A stretch of 5,908 nt of DNA, taken from contig CALDJN010000036.1 in assembly GCA_937901695.1 (NCBI GenBank), positions 1-5,908 of the forward strand, given 5' to 3'. The notes beneath the pieces were generated by a model. It had not been told where the DNA came from. It searched no databases and saw nothing but the letters and a program-made list of their open reading frames with translations. Positions 1-5,821 of this stretch are shown in pieces. The stretch comes from an uncultured Anaerocolumna sp. (GTDB lineage: Bacteria > Bacillota > Clostridia > Lachnospirales > Lachnospiraceae). Position 1 is the stretch's first letter; each line of letters opens with the position of its first letter. Made by a program: the position numbers and the translations under genes.

Positions 1-194
1 GGCTTCCCATCAATGTAGATTTCACCTTCTGTTAATTTGATTAATCCGCAAATAGCCCGCATGATCATAGTTTTCCCAGAACCATTCTTGCCTTTTAATC
101 CATATATTTTCCCTTTATCCATGCTTAGGCTCACAGAATCCAATATGGTACTTTTATCAATTATCTTAGTTATATTACTCACTTCTAAATACAT
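1..194 (-). CDS. ABC transporter ATP-binding protein, N-terminal part (cut by window edge)
   Basis: The first 64 codons of a nucleotide-binding subunit of an ABC transporter run off the left end of the window. Residues 35-42 read GKNGSGKT, a clean Walker A (P-loop) for ATP binding. The following TMIMRAICGLIKLTEGEI is the usual helix and strand seen after the P-loop in drug and bacteriocin exporters. The Q-loop, signature motif, Walker B and H-loop lie outside the window, so intactness cannot be judged. The ATG at 194 is supported by AGGAGGG at 200-206 with a 5-nt spacer, and this site overlaps the TAG stop of the permease gene just upstream. As the last visible gene of the operon, it most likely powers the three membrane proteins encoded before it. 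Substrate and direction are not visible. Export or self-protection is typical for ABC-2-type partners. Confidence 0.95.
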   Translation of the reverse strand, partial: MYLEVSNITKIIDKSTILDSVSLSMDKGKIYGLKGKNGSGKTMIMRAICGLIKLTEGEIYIDGK

Positions 195-204
195 GTTTTC
201 CCTC

Positions 205-1032
205 CTACTCCTTTTTCAAAATATCCTGTCTATAAAAGTAATGATAACCACCTACAGCAGATACAAATCCAATTAAAATAGCATAAATGCAGCCAAACTC
301 CATACTAATATTGCAATTGGGAAACAACCATGAATTCCGAAGCAGCATGGTATAATTTCCCGGTAATAATGGATTATCCCAGTAGGCAGAAGCAACACAA
401 ACGGTCAGCATAATTATAACTGCTACAAGTGGATTCCAAAGAAAGGATAAAAACATTTCCAACAGTCCGGAAGCAATAGCAAACAGAACTGGAATCACAA
501 ACAAGGTAATAATCAATTGCATAGGGCTTAGTAAATTCATCTGAAGCCCCCAAATATCTTTCACATTCCACAAATTTAAATTGCCGGTGAAAGCTGCTGC
601 TACCGTGATTGTAAGATATATAATTCCATAATAAACTAAAGTATTCACACAAACCCAGATGCATTTACTGTACCACCAGTTCCGTTTACTTCCAGAACGG
701 ATTAAAAACTGATATCCTCGTTCTTCAAAATCAGCTCGAGGATACTTTACAATGATTAGATAGTACCATACTTGAAGAAAAAACCATTCAGTGGGTATAT
801 TAATATTCTGGTTTCTATCCAAGGTTGAGAATTCTCTCATTCCCTTAAAAAATCCACATAGATAGTCCAACAAAGTAATTTCTTTATTCTGTAACGCCGG
901 ATTGCTAAAGATATGGTTGTACATAGTAAATATGATTAATACAATTAAAATAATTAAAAACATAAATTCATTCCATGCTAAGAACGTCCCCGTCTGTATA
1001 TCATATCTAATCTGGCTTCTAAATTTTTTCAA
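205..1032 (-). CDS. ABC-2-type permease subunit (third membrane protein of the operon)
   Basis: This is a 275-residue polytopic membrane protein. A long hydrophobic helix lies near residues 22-42. A weaker hydrophobic stretch at about 82-97 is followed by further segments near 123-148, 172-191, 199-217 and 247-266. The pattern of one N-terminal helix, a large outside loop, then a cluster of helices fits ABC-2 exporters such as the LanE/LanG or BcrB type. Before helix 3 it carries a basic loop, RSGSKRNWW, matched in position by basic loops in the two neighbouring permeases. I chose TTG at 1032: a perfect AAGGAGGT ends 8 nt upstream, whereas the TTG at 1038 is only 2 nt from it and no ATG occurs before residue 24. 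The start overlaps the end of the previous gene by 14 nt. It probably forms the membrane channel with the neighbouring permeases. The family call rests on topology and context, not on a recognised signature. Confidence 0.85.
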   Translation of the reverse strand: MKKFRSQIRYDIQTGTFLAWNEFMFLIILIVLIIFTMYNHIFSNPALQNKEITLLDYLCGFFKGMREFSTLDRNQNINIPTEWFFLQVWYYLIIVKYPRADFEERGYQFLIRSGSKRNWWYSKCIWVCVNTLVYYGIIYLTITVAAAFTGNLNLWNVKDIWGLQMNLLSPMQLIITLFVIPVLFAIASGLLEMFLSFLWNPLVAVIIMLTVCVASAYWDNPLLPGNYTMLLRNSWLFPNCNISMEFGCIYAILIGFVSAVGGYHYFYRQDILKKE

Positions 1033-1804
1033 TTCCAATTACCTCCTTGTTTGAGGTAATAAAGCGAAAAATAATAAATCCAATTAAACAGTAAATCAAT
1101 ACCCCATAGACCATTCTAAGTCTTAAAGCCTGCCTGCTCCATATGTAATAATCTGCCGTATATAGTTTTAATAACATGCTCATCCGGGGTTGATTCATCT
1201 CAAAAAATATAATACTAAAAACTGCAATAATACCATATATAATATTGTTCTTTACCCAGAGAGAGATAAGAAGAATATTTTGTATAATAATGTTACGAAT
1301 AACACACATGAGAAAAAGGAACACCAATAATTCCAATAATCCCATATTAGTCGTTGTTTCTGATTTCATATAAAAATAACTCTGTTCAACATTCCAGTTA
1401 AAATCCGCCTTCACTGGAAACTGTCCAATAACACCTATGACTAACATGAAAATAAGAGCATAGATCACAGAATATATTAAAATCTTGCCTTCCTGCATCT
1501 TTAGAAGCTGCTTCCATGAATTATATTTTGTAATACGAATCGCCATGAAATCATGCTTTGTACTGAAAGATAATGTTATTATTAGTGGAAATACAATCAA
1601 AGTCATGTAAAACATTGGACTCATCATAAAGACATAACAATCCAATATACAGAAAATGTCCTGGTAAGCATTGATACCATCTATTCGATTTATAGAAAAG
1701 CCAATAAAAATAATAATATATATGGTACAAACAGCCAAAATACCTGTATTCTCTAGTACATTCTCCATAATATGTTTCCACATTTGACTCTTATTTTGCT
1801 TCAT
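1019..1804 (-). CDS. ABC-2-type permease-like membrane protein (second of the operon)
   Basis: This is a 261-residue, very hydrophobic protein with predicted membrane helices near residues 20-37, 62-80, 106-128, 155-176, 178-200 and 232-250. Six helices are usual for ABC-2 permease subunits. A basic stretch at about 90-107 (RITKYNSWKQ and onward) precedes helix 3, in the same place as basic loops in both neighbours, and would face the cytoplasm where the ATPase docks. The ATG at 1804 is chosen because AAAGGGG lies 6 nt upstream. An in-frame TTG at 1837 would add 11 residues but has no ribosome binding site. The start overlaps the preceding permease gene by 14 nt and the end overlaps the next by 14 nt, so the products are probably made in fixed ratio. 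No enzymatic motif is visible. Transporter membership is inferred from topology and the linked ATPase. Confidence 0.8.
   Translation of the reverse strand: MKQNKSQMWKHIMENVLENTGILAVCTIYIIIFIGFSINRIDGINAYQDIFCILDCYVFMMSPMFYMTLIVFPLIITLSFSTKHDFMAIRITKYNSWKQLLKMQEGKILIYSVIYALIFMLVIGVIGQFPVKADFNWNVEQSYFYMKSETTTNMGLLELLVFLFLMCVIRNIIIQNILLISLWVKNNIIYGIIAVFSIIFFEMNQPRMSMLLKLYTADYYIWSRQALRLRMVYGVLIYCLIGFIIFRFITSNKEVIGIEKI
1041..1048 (-). promoter_or_regulatory. Ribosome binding site that fixes a TTG start
   Basis: The minus strand reads AAGGAGGT, a full match to the anti-Shine-Dalgarno sequence. It lies inside the coding region of the upstream permease gene. The two in-frame TTG codons downstream lie 2 nt and 8 nt away, so only the second, at 1032, has a normal spacing. 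The strong site probably compensates for the weak TTG codon. Confidence 0.8.
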
Positions 1805-2588
1805 AACGTTCCCCTTTCCAGAAGTAAAACACCGCAATCAGTATTAAAAGAAATAAGCCAATAAGAGGTACCACTATATGATTATCACTAAAACCTGGCG
1901 TTAAAAATAAATTTGGCCTGAAATTAATTTGTGGGAAAAAACTATTGATAGAGTAGATAAAGTAATAACATATAAATGGAGTAATTAGCACTGCGAATTT
2001 GTATTCCATATAAAATGTTGTAACAAGTGATATCCCTACAATGGCTCCCGCAAACAGAAAATCAAGTGCTAGAAATAGAATCGTATGAATCCATGGATGG
2101 GTGTAAAACAATTGAAACCCAAAAGCTGTACGCTCAGGTCCAAAGGACATAATCGGTTCAGGTATTAAAGCTGGAAAGCGCATGCAAGTAGCATACAAAT
2201 CTACCACTAATGGTACAACTACGGCTATTCCTCCTGCGACCGTAACAGATATATACTTTGCCACCAGATAATTCTTACGTTTTGTGCGGGTATATATATT
2301 CTGCAGATAGCCTGTCTTTAAATCTTCATAATAGTTAATTCCTCCAGGTAGAACAGCCAGAAGAGGAAGGATTAAATAATATAAATAGCTTTGCATAGGA
2401 AAACTGCTGGCGCCAATCCACCTATAGAATACGCTTTCCGGACAATAGGCATTTTCGCTGGCAATTCCAGGTCCCCATACATGCTGGTATAAATGCCAGC
2501 CTATAATGATAAGACCTATAGTAAGAGAGGCAGCCATCCCTTTACTATAAATTGTTCTTTTACATTCATTCTTAATAATATTTTTCAT
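1791..2588 (-). CDS. ABC-2-type permease-like membrane protein (first of the operon)
   Basis: This is a 265-residue membrane protein with helices near residues 17-34, 66-83, 111-132, 167-190, 196-216 and 236-256. Between helices 2 and 3 sits a cytoplasmic-type loop, GYLQNIYTRTKRKNYLVAK (93-111). Its conserved-looking basic core resembles the equivalent loop of the third permease, GY..LIRSGSKRNWW. The large first outside loop (about 35-65) contains Cys49 and several aromatic residues. The start ATG at 2588 has AGGAG at 2596-2600 with a 7-nt spacer, and its ATGA overlaps the TGA of the extracytoplasmic-protein gene, indicating translational coupling. It is probably one membrane half of an ABC exporter together with the two downstream membrane proteins. 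An accessory membrane protein that does not contact the ATPase remains possible, because one transporter usually needs only two membrane domains. Confidence 0.8.
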   Translation of the reverse strand: MKNIIKNECKRTIYSKGMAASLTIGLIIIGWHLYQHVWGPGIASENAYCPESVFYRWIGASSFPMQSYLYYLILPLLAVLPGGINYYEDLKTGYLQNIYTRTKRKNYLVAKYISVTVAGGIAVVVPLVVDLYATCMRFPALIPEPIMSFGPERTAFGFQLFYTHPWIHTILFLALDFLFAGAIVGISLVTTFYMEYKFAVLITPFICYYFIYSINSFFPQINFRPNLFLTPGFSDNHIVVPLIGLFLLILIAVFYFWKGERYEAK

Positions 2589-3325
2589 TTTTCCACTCCT
2601 AGCGGAATTTTAATTAATCCCATATCATCGGGTTTAACTGAATTAATACCTTGGTTATTTATATATAATACATAATATAATTCACTATTTTCCAAGATTT
2701 CATCCGCTACAATGTACACAATATCCGTGGTTAACGTTTCTCCTTCTTGAACCGGATGGTGAAAATAGCTCTGAACTTTCGGCTTACCTAAAGATGCCGT
2801 TGCCATCTCTGCATAACCTGAGCCCACCTTGCCTGCATTAGAATTAAAGATATTAAGCCACATAGCATTCAACCACAGGTCATTCACTTTTGCACTGCTA
2901 TCTTTGTATTGTATAGTAATATTAAGTGCCAAATAGGAATAATCATTTATCAGGTTGAAATTTTCATCGTATTGATACATGGAGTAATCTGGTACAGCAT
3001 CCCAATTCTCACCATGTTCTTTCGTAACTTTTACTGAATTGATATGATATGTCCAGGCATCCTGAAGAATTGTATCTGAAGCTTCATTAATTGTTTCTCC
3101 ATCAATATATGAATTTGCAATTTTTCCCCATACTTGATCTTTTGTCAAAGTCTCATCATCTATATTGGTTGTGCCAATAGGATCTTTTTTCGAAACTGTG
3201 TCTGTTGGAGCCGGTGTTTTCTTGGATACTTCTTCGTATCCTTGATCTCCTTTAATAAATTTAATTGTTCCGATTATACAGATAACGCAAACAAGCGTTA
3301 CCAATCCATACTTTATCCATCTCAT
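2585..3325 (-). CDS. Membrane-anchored extracytoplasmic protein, function unknown
   Basis: This 246-residue protein is the first gene of the exporter operon. Residues 7-24 form one hydrophobic helix after a short basic start (MRWIKYG), which is an uncleaved anchor or a signal peptide. The cysteines in the helix (TLVCVIC) do not make a normal lipobox. A flexible Lys/Thr/Pro-rich linker at about 30-60 leads to a mostly polar domain (about 88-245) with alternating beta-strand-like stretches such as YLALNITIQYKD, TLTTDIVYIVAD and ELYYVLYINN. Such a layout resembles the Ig-like extracellular domains of the DUF4352/DUF5028 kind, but I cannot confirm the family by eye. The ATG at 3325 has GGGG at 3333-3336, 7 nt upstream, and a good promoter about 30 nt further up. 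The product probably acts outside the membrane with the exporter, as substrate binding, immunity or chaperone protein. That role is inferred from context only. Confidence 0.85.
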   Translation of the reverse strand: MRWIKYGLVTLVCVICIIGTIKFIKGDQGYEEVSKKTPAPTDTVSKKDPIGTTNIDDETLTKDQVWGKIANSYIDGETINEASDTILQDAWTYHINSVKVTKEHGENWDAVPDYSMYQYDENFNLINDYSYLALNITIQYKDSSAKVNDLWLNAMWLNIFNSNAGKVGSGYAEMATASLGKPKVQSYFHHPVQEGETLTTDIVYIVADEILENSELYYVLYINNQGINSVKPDDMGLIKIPLGVEK

Positions 3326-3355
3326 TATTTTACCCCTTCTTCTTAATTAGATACT

Positions 3356-3384
3356 AGCATATCATTCTATTCATCAACTTTCAA
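3356..3384 (-). promoter_or_regulatory. Probable sigma-A promoter of the exporter operon
   Basis: On the minus strand TTGAAA (3379-3384) and TATGCT (3356-3361) are separated by exactly 17 nt. A TG dinucleotide one base before the -10 box gives an extended -10. Transcription would start near 3349, leaving a leader of about 24 nt that holds the ribosome binding site of the extracytoplasmic-protein gene. The imperfect -10 fits a promoter needing an activator. It lies downstream of the terminator of the kinase gene, so the exporter operon can be expressed separately. Confidence 0.65.
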
Positions 3385-3390
3385 TATTTC

Positions 3391-3425
3391 CGACACAATC
3401 GACAGATTTTACGAATAACTTACAG
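3391..3425 (-). promoter_or_regulatory. Imperfect direct repeat upstream of the exporter promoter, candidate LytTR operator
   Basis: Two related elements, CTGTAAGTTATTCG (3412-3425) and CTGTCGATTGTGTCG (3391-3405), start 20 nt apart. They sit about two helical turns from each other, and the nearer one ends 6 nt before the -35 box. LytTR regulators such as AgrA and ComE bind pairs of 9-bp direct repeats about 21 bp apart at this position. The first element matches the general AgrA-type pattern well (TAAGTTATT) and the second more weakly. A LytTR regulator is encoded next door, which makes it the natural candidate ligand. Binding is inferred, and AT-rich DNA can give such matches by chance. Confidence 0.4.
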
Positions 3426-3442
3426 AATATTTTTTATTCACC

Positions 3443-3486
3443 AAAAAAATACCTGTTAAAGATTTTTATCCTTAGCAGGCATTTTT
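3443..3486 (-). terminator. Intrinsic terminator after the histidine kinase gene
   Basis: Read on the minus strand, ATGCCTGCTAAGGAT (3468-3482) pairs with ATCTTTAACAGGTAT (3449-3463) around an AAAA loop. The result is a 15-position stem with one mismatch and two G-U pairs, followed directly by a run of seven T. Five A residues before the stem could extend it against the T run. It begins only a few bases after the kinase stop codon and so ends the regulator-kinase transcript before the exporter promoter. The flanking A and T runs could make it partly bidirectional, but no plus-strand gene arrives from the other side. Confidence 0.9.
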
Positions 3487-3490
3487 CACG

Positions 3491-4807
3491 TTATCCATTT
3501 AATATAATGTTACAGCTGAAAATTCCTTGACGTTCTTCTAATATCATATTGCCGTTATATTTCTTTATAACACTCTCTATATTCATAAGTCCTATTCCAT
3601 GATTTTTTCCTTTTGTAGATATTGGCTTTTCATCAACCCATTTTATATTTTGATTTGTACTATTTGATATATGAATAACAACAAAATCATTATATGAATC
3701 TAACTTCATGTTTATAAATCGGTTCTTGATTACTGTTTCACACGCTTCTATTGCATTATCCAATAAATTACCGAATAATGTTGTTACTTCTATTTGCTCC
3801 ATAAATTTTAGATCTACATTTCCTATTTCCAATTCAAAATTTATATTATGTAAAGAAGCACATTTTTCCTTGTCATTTATCAAAATATTAAGTATAGGAT
3901 TATTAGAATACTCGTGTGGAACTAATGGTTTTAACATTCTACTTATTTCTTCCGTATAAGCCTTTGCATCTTTTATTCCCCCCACTTGGTATATTTCTTC
4001 AACCATCTTTAGATGCTTATTTACATCATGTAGAATTTTTATTGATTCATTATACTTTTCTTCTTGATTATGATAATACTTATATTGTAAATCTGATTGC
4101 TGCTCCAACAACTTTAATTTTAGCTTCAACTGACCATTTTCTTCCGAATATTTTGTGAAATATAAAAAGAACATTGTAATGGCAACTATACCAAACATAT
4201 TAATGAGCAGCAGTATATTTTCTGCTGTACTAATTACAATCTCATTTGATACCACTATAACGATAACCGAAAGATTCAAAATGCTATAAATAATAATTAC
4301 TGAATATACCACATATTGAGCAACCGTAAACTTATTTTGCTTTCCCGATTTCCAAATTCTAATTACTACCAAATAGTAAAGCACTAATATTGTCAATTTT
4401 GAAAATGTTATTTTTAAACATTGAAGCATCCCTGGCTGAATATCTTTTATATCCAATTTCCAAAATATGAATTCTAAAAGTATATAGCCTACAGTCTCAG
4501 ATATTGTTATAATCAACATCAATACAGTTACTTCAAATATTCTTTGTAAAGCTCCCTTTCCATAATCAAAATATACGCTTGCAACTATAACTCCAAAAAG
4601 TATAATCCAACTTAAAAAATTTAAAAGTGGAATATTTAGTAAATTAATCAAGACCATAATACTAATCACTCCGATCTGTATTACAGTATAAAGTAATTTA
4701 CTTCTGTATGCCCTTTCATATGACTCATTAATATATTGAAACATGATGGCAGAAATAATAACACAAGAAAATATTGTCCCTAACAAAAGTGATAAATAGT
4801 TTTCCAT
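3491..4807 (-). CDS. AgrC/ComD-type sensor histidine kinase (GHKL, HPK10 class)
   Basis: This 438-residue kinase probably senses a peptide outside the cell and phosphorylates the neighbouring LytTR regulator. The N-terminal half has about seven hydrophobic helices (near 4-22, 40-57, 62-80, 90-115, 132-150, 165-187 and 197-217), the usual peptide-sensing domain of this class. A charged coiled coil (about 221-255) leads to the phospho-acceptor region ILHDVNKHL, with His260 as the likely site. The ATP-binding domain shows the N box GNLLDNAIEA (346-355) and a G box GIGLMNIESVI (404-414). The order and spacing match AgrC-like kinases, and all key residues are present. The ATG at 4807 has AGGAG 5 nt upstream, overlapping the stop codon of the regulator gene, so the two are co-translated. 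A strong terminator follows. The membrane half of such kinases diverges quickly, so the ligand cannot be read from the sequence. Confidence 0.93.
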   Translation of the reverse strand: MENYLSLLLGTIFSCVIISAIMFQYINESYERAYRSKLLYTVIQIGVISIMVLINLLNIPLLNFLSWIILFGVIVASVYFDYGKGALQRIFEVTVLMLIITISETVGYILLEFIFWKLDIKDIQPGMLQCLKITFSKLTILVLYYLVVIRIWKSGKQNKFTVAQYVVYSVIIIYSILNLSVIVIVVSNEIVISTAENILLLINMFGIVAITMFFLYFTKYSEENGQLKLKLKLLEQQSDLQYKYYHNQEEKYNESIKILHDVNKHLKMVEEIYQVGGIKDAKAYTEEISRMLKPLVPHEYSNNPILNILINDKEKCASLHNINFELEIGNVDLKFMEQIEVTTLFGNLLDNAIEACETVIKNRFINMKLDSYNDFVVIHISNSTNQNIKWVDEKPISTKGKNHGIGLMNIESVIKKYNGNMILEERQGIFSCNIILNG

Positions 4808-4815
4808 TGCATCTC

Positions 4816-5562
4816 CTATATACTTTTATGTATAAATTTATTCATTTTCTCTCGAAAATTTGCCGATTTCTTTTGTGATACTGGAAGTATGCTCCCATTT
4901 TTTAAATACAAGTCGTATCCCTTGATCTTCAAAACATACTTCATATTAACCATGTAGCTTTGGTGGCAACTGGCAAACATATATGACTCCATTTTCTTGA
5001 TGATATCTTTCATTTGACCAATAAAAAAATATTCTTTTTTACTTGTTTTTAACATTATTTTTCGACCAACATACTCAAAATAATAAATGTCATCCACATC
5101 AAATTCCTTTATCACGGTATCTAGGTGCTGTTCTTCTACTACTTCAAGCACTTCAAAAGTCACAACTTGTTTTTGCTGCTTTTCCTCTTCCACTATATGT
5201 ACCGCCTCACTTAATTGAAGGTTGATTTTATCTTTTACAACTGGCTTTTCCAAATACGCAAAAGCATGTACTCCATTAAATGCCTGTTCCATGTATTCAT
5301 GAAAACTTGTTATATAAATTATTTTTGTTTTTCTACTTATGGAACGGAATTTTCTTCCCGCAATAATCCCATTCATTCCATTACCCATAGCAATATCAAG
5401 AAAAACGATATTGAAAGAATGATTACTTTCCAGAAGTTCCTCACCTGTTTTATATGTGCTTATTGTATGGGAAAGATTCTTTTCATTCATATATTCAACA
5501 ACATAATTTTTAATAACATTTATGTCTTTTTCATCATCATCACAAATTGCTATTTCTATCAT
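4816..5562 (-). CDS. LytTR-family response regulator (AgrA/ComE type)
   Basis: This 248-residue cytoplasmic transcription regulator has two domains. The receiver (about 1-125) begins MIEIAICDDDE with the acidic pocket at Asp8-Asp10. It has the phospho-acceptor Asp56 in NIVFLDIAMG, Thr85 in YITSF and Lys106 in YLEKP, so all receiver signature residues are intact. The C-terminal LytTR domain (about 137-245) contains DIYYFEYVGRKIMLKT and FASCHQSYMVNMKYV, both typical of this DNA-binding fold. LytTR regulators bind paired 9-bp direct repeats, and candidates exist at both promoters in the window. I start at the ATG at 5562. An in-frame GTG at 5577 would add five residues but has no ribosome binding site and would destroy the AGGTGG-like site (5574-5579). 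That site is weak and about 11 nt away, and the start is overlapped by a short leader ORF, so translation may be coupled. The kinase gene follows after 8 nt. Confidence 0.95.
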   Translation of the reverse strand: MIEIAICDDDEKDINVIKNYVVEYMNEKNLSHTISTYKTGEELLESNHSFNIVFLDIAMGNGMNGIIAGRKFRSISRKTKIIYITSFHEYMEQAFNGVHAFAYLEKPVVKDKINLQLSEAVHIVEEEKQQKQVVTFEVLEVVEEQHLDTVIKEFDVDDIYYFEYVGRKIMLKTSKKEYFFIGQMKDIIKKMESYMFASCHQSYMVNMKYVLKIKGYDLYLKNGSILPVSQKKSANFREKMNKFIHKSI

Positions 5563-5609
5563 CTGTCTGCACCCCACCTAGAAAAGTCAGCGTTTTTGGT
5601 TATTTGCAT
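5559..5609 (-). CDS. Possible 16-codon leader ORF coupled to the response regulator
   Basis: An ATG at 5609, with GGAG 3 nt upstream, opens a frame reading MQITKNADFSRWGADR. Its TGA overlaps the regulator ATG as ATGA (5559-5562). An in-frame ATG at 5618 would give 19 residues but lacks a ribosome binding site. The regulator's own ribosome binding site is poor, so translation of this leader could feed ribosomes to it. The peptide has no signal sequence and no known motif. A frame of this length arises easily by chance, and the Shine-Dalgarno spacing is short, so this is tentative. Confidence 0.3.
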   Translation of the reverse strand: MQITKNADFSRWGADR

Positions 5610-5639
5610 AGTCTCCATTGTTAGTATTTTTTATATATA

Positions 5640-5668
5640 ATTATATCGGTATTTTAAAAAAATAACCT
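5640..5668 (-). promoter_or_regulatory. Probable promoter of the regulator-kinase pair
   Basis: The minus strand has a perfect TATAAT at 5640-5645. Seventeen nt upstream is AGGTTA (5663-5668), a poor -35 box, which is common at promoters that depend on a LytTR activator. Transcription would begin near 5633, giving a leader of about 70 nt that includes the short leader ORF. The spacer holds an AT-rich inverted repeat, GGTTATTTT/AAAATACC. No clear terminator separates this promoter from the upstream ORFs, so read-through from them is also possible. Confidence 0.5.
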
Positions 5669-5669
5669 T

Positions 5670-5700
5670 ACTAACGACGCAACATTTCACACAAAACTCC
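5670..5700 (-). promoter_or_regulatory. Possible LytTR half-sites upstream of the regulator promoter
   Basis: GGAGTTTTG (5692-5700) and GTCGTTAGT (5670-5678) start 22 nt apart, and the second one abuts the weak -35 box. The nearer element matches GTCGATTGT of the exporter promoter at 7 or 8 of 9 positions, depending on the alignment. This is the position expected for an AgrA/ComE-type autoregulatory site. The individual matches to the general pattern are partial, so the call is tentative. Confidence 0.3.
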
Positions 5701-5725
5701 ATTTCTTTTTTGCAAATTTCGTAAT

Positions 5726-5821
5726 TTAAAACAGACACTTAATAGCAAAAGGAGCATCATTTCCTTTTAGGTTCTTTCTCATATTTAATAATTCAATACC
5801 ATATTTAAGTAAATATTTCAT
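5726..5821 (-). CDS. Possible small peptide gene (31 residues), unrecognised
   Basis: This short ORF starts MKYLLKYGIELLNMRKN and ends with NDAPFAIKCLF before TAA. Its ATG shares ATGA with the stop of the upstream partial gene, a common sign of translational coupling, and there is no separate ribosome binding site. Residues 2-19 could form an amphipathic basic helix, and the only Cys lies three residues from the end. The position, beside an AgrC/AgrA-like pair, fits a signal-peptide precursor. It lacks the acidic C-terminal tail expected of AgrD, a Cys-x4 macrocycle and a double-glycine leader, so it belongs to no peptide family I can name. It may be a chance frame, since 31 open codons are not rare in DNA this AT-rich. 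Confidence 0.4.
   Translation of the reverse strand: MKYLLKYGIELLNMRKNLKGNDAPFAIKCLF

Noticed and set aside
374..664. Minus-strand 96-codon frame inside the third permease gene
   Set aside because: It is fully contained in another frame of a membrane-protein gene with a strong ribosome binding site, and its Cys/Tyr-rich product looks like an out-of-frame reading.
3274..3291. Lipoprotein signal in the extracytoplasmic protein
   Set aside because: The cysteines in TLVCVIC are within the hydrophobic helix and lack small residues at -1 and -3, so a lipobox is not supported.
5215..5640. Plus-strand open frame of 141 codons opposite the response regulator
   Set aside because: It lies antisense to a well-supported receiver domain, has no ribosome binding site and has low-complexity Phe/Ile/Tyr-rich composition typical of antisense frames in AT-rich DNA.
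5733..5758. AAAAGGA/TCCTTTT hairpin within the small peptide ORF as a terminator
   Set aside because: The stem is 7 bp with few GC pairs, has an 8-nt loop and no T run beyond the stem itself, so it is unlikely to terminate transcription.
5726..5821. Naming the small ORF agrD
   Set aside because: There is no acidic C-terminal tail and no Cys followed by four residues before a cleavage site, and the partial gene next to it does not look like AgrB.
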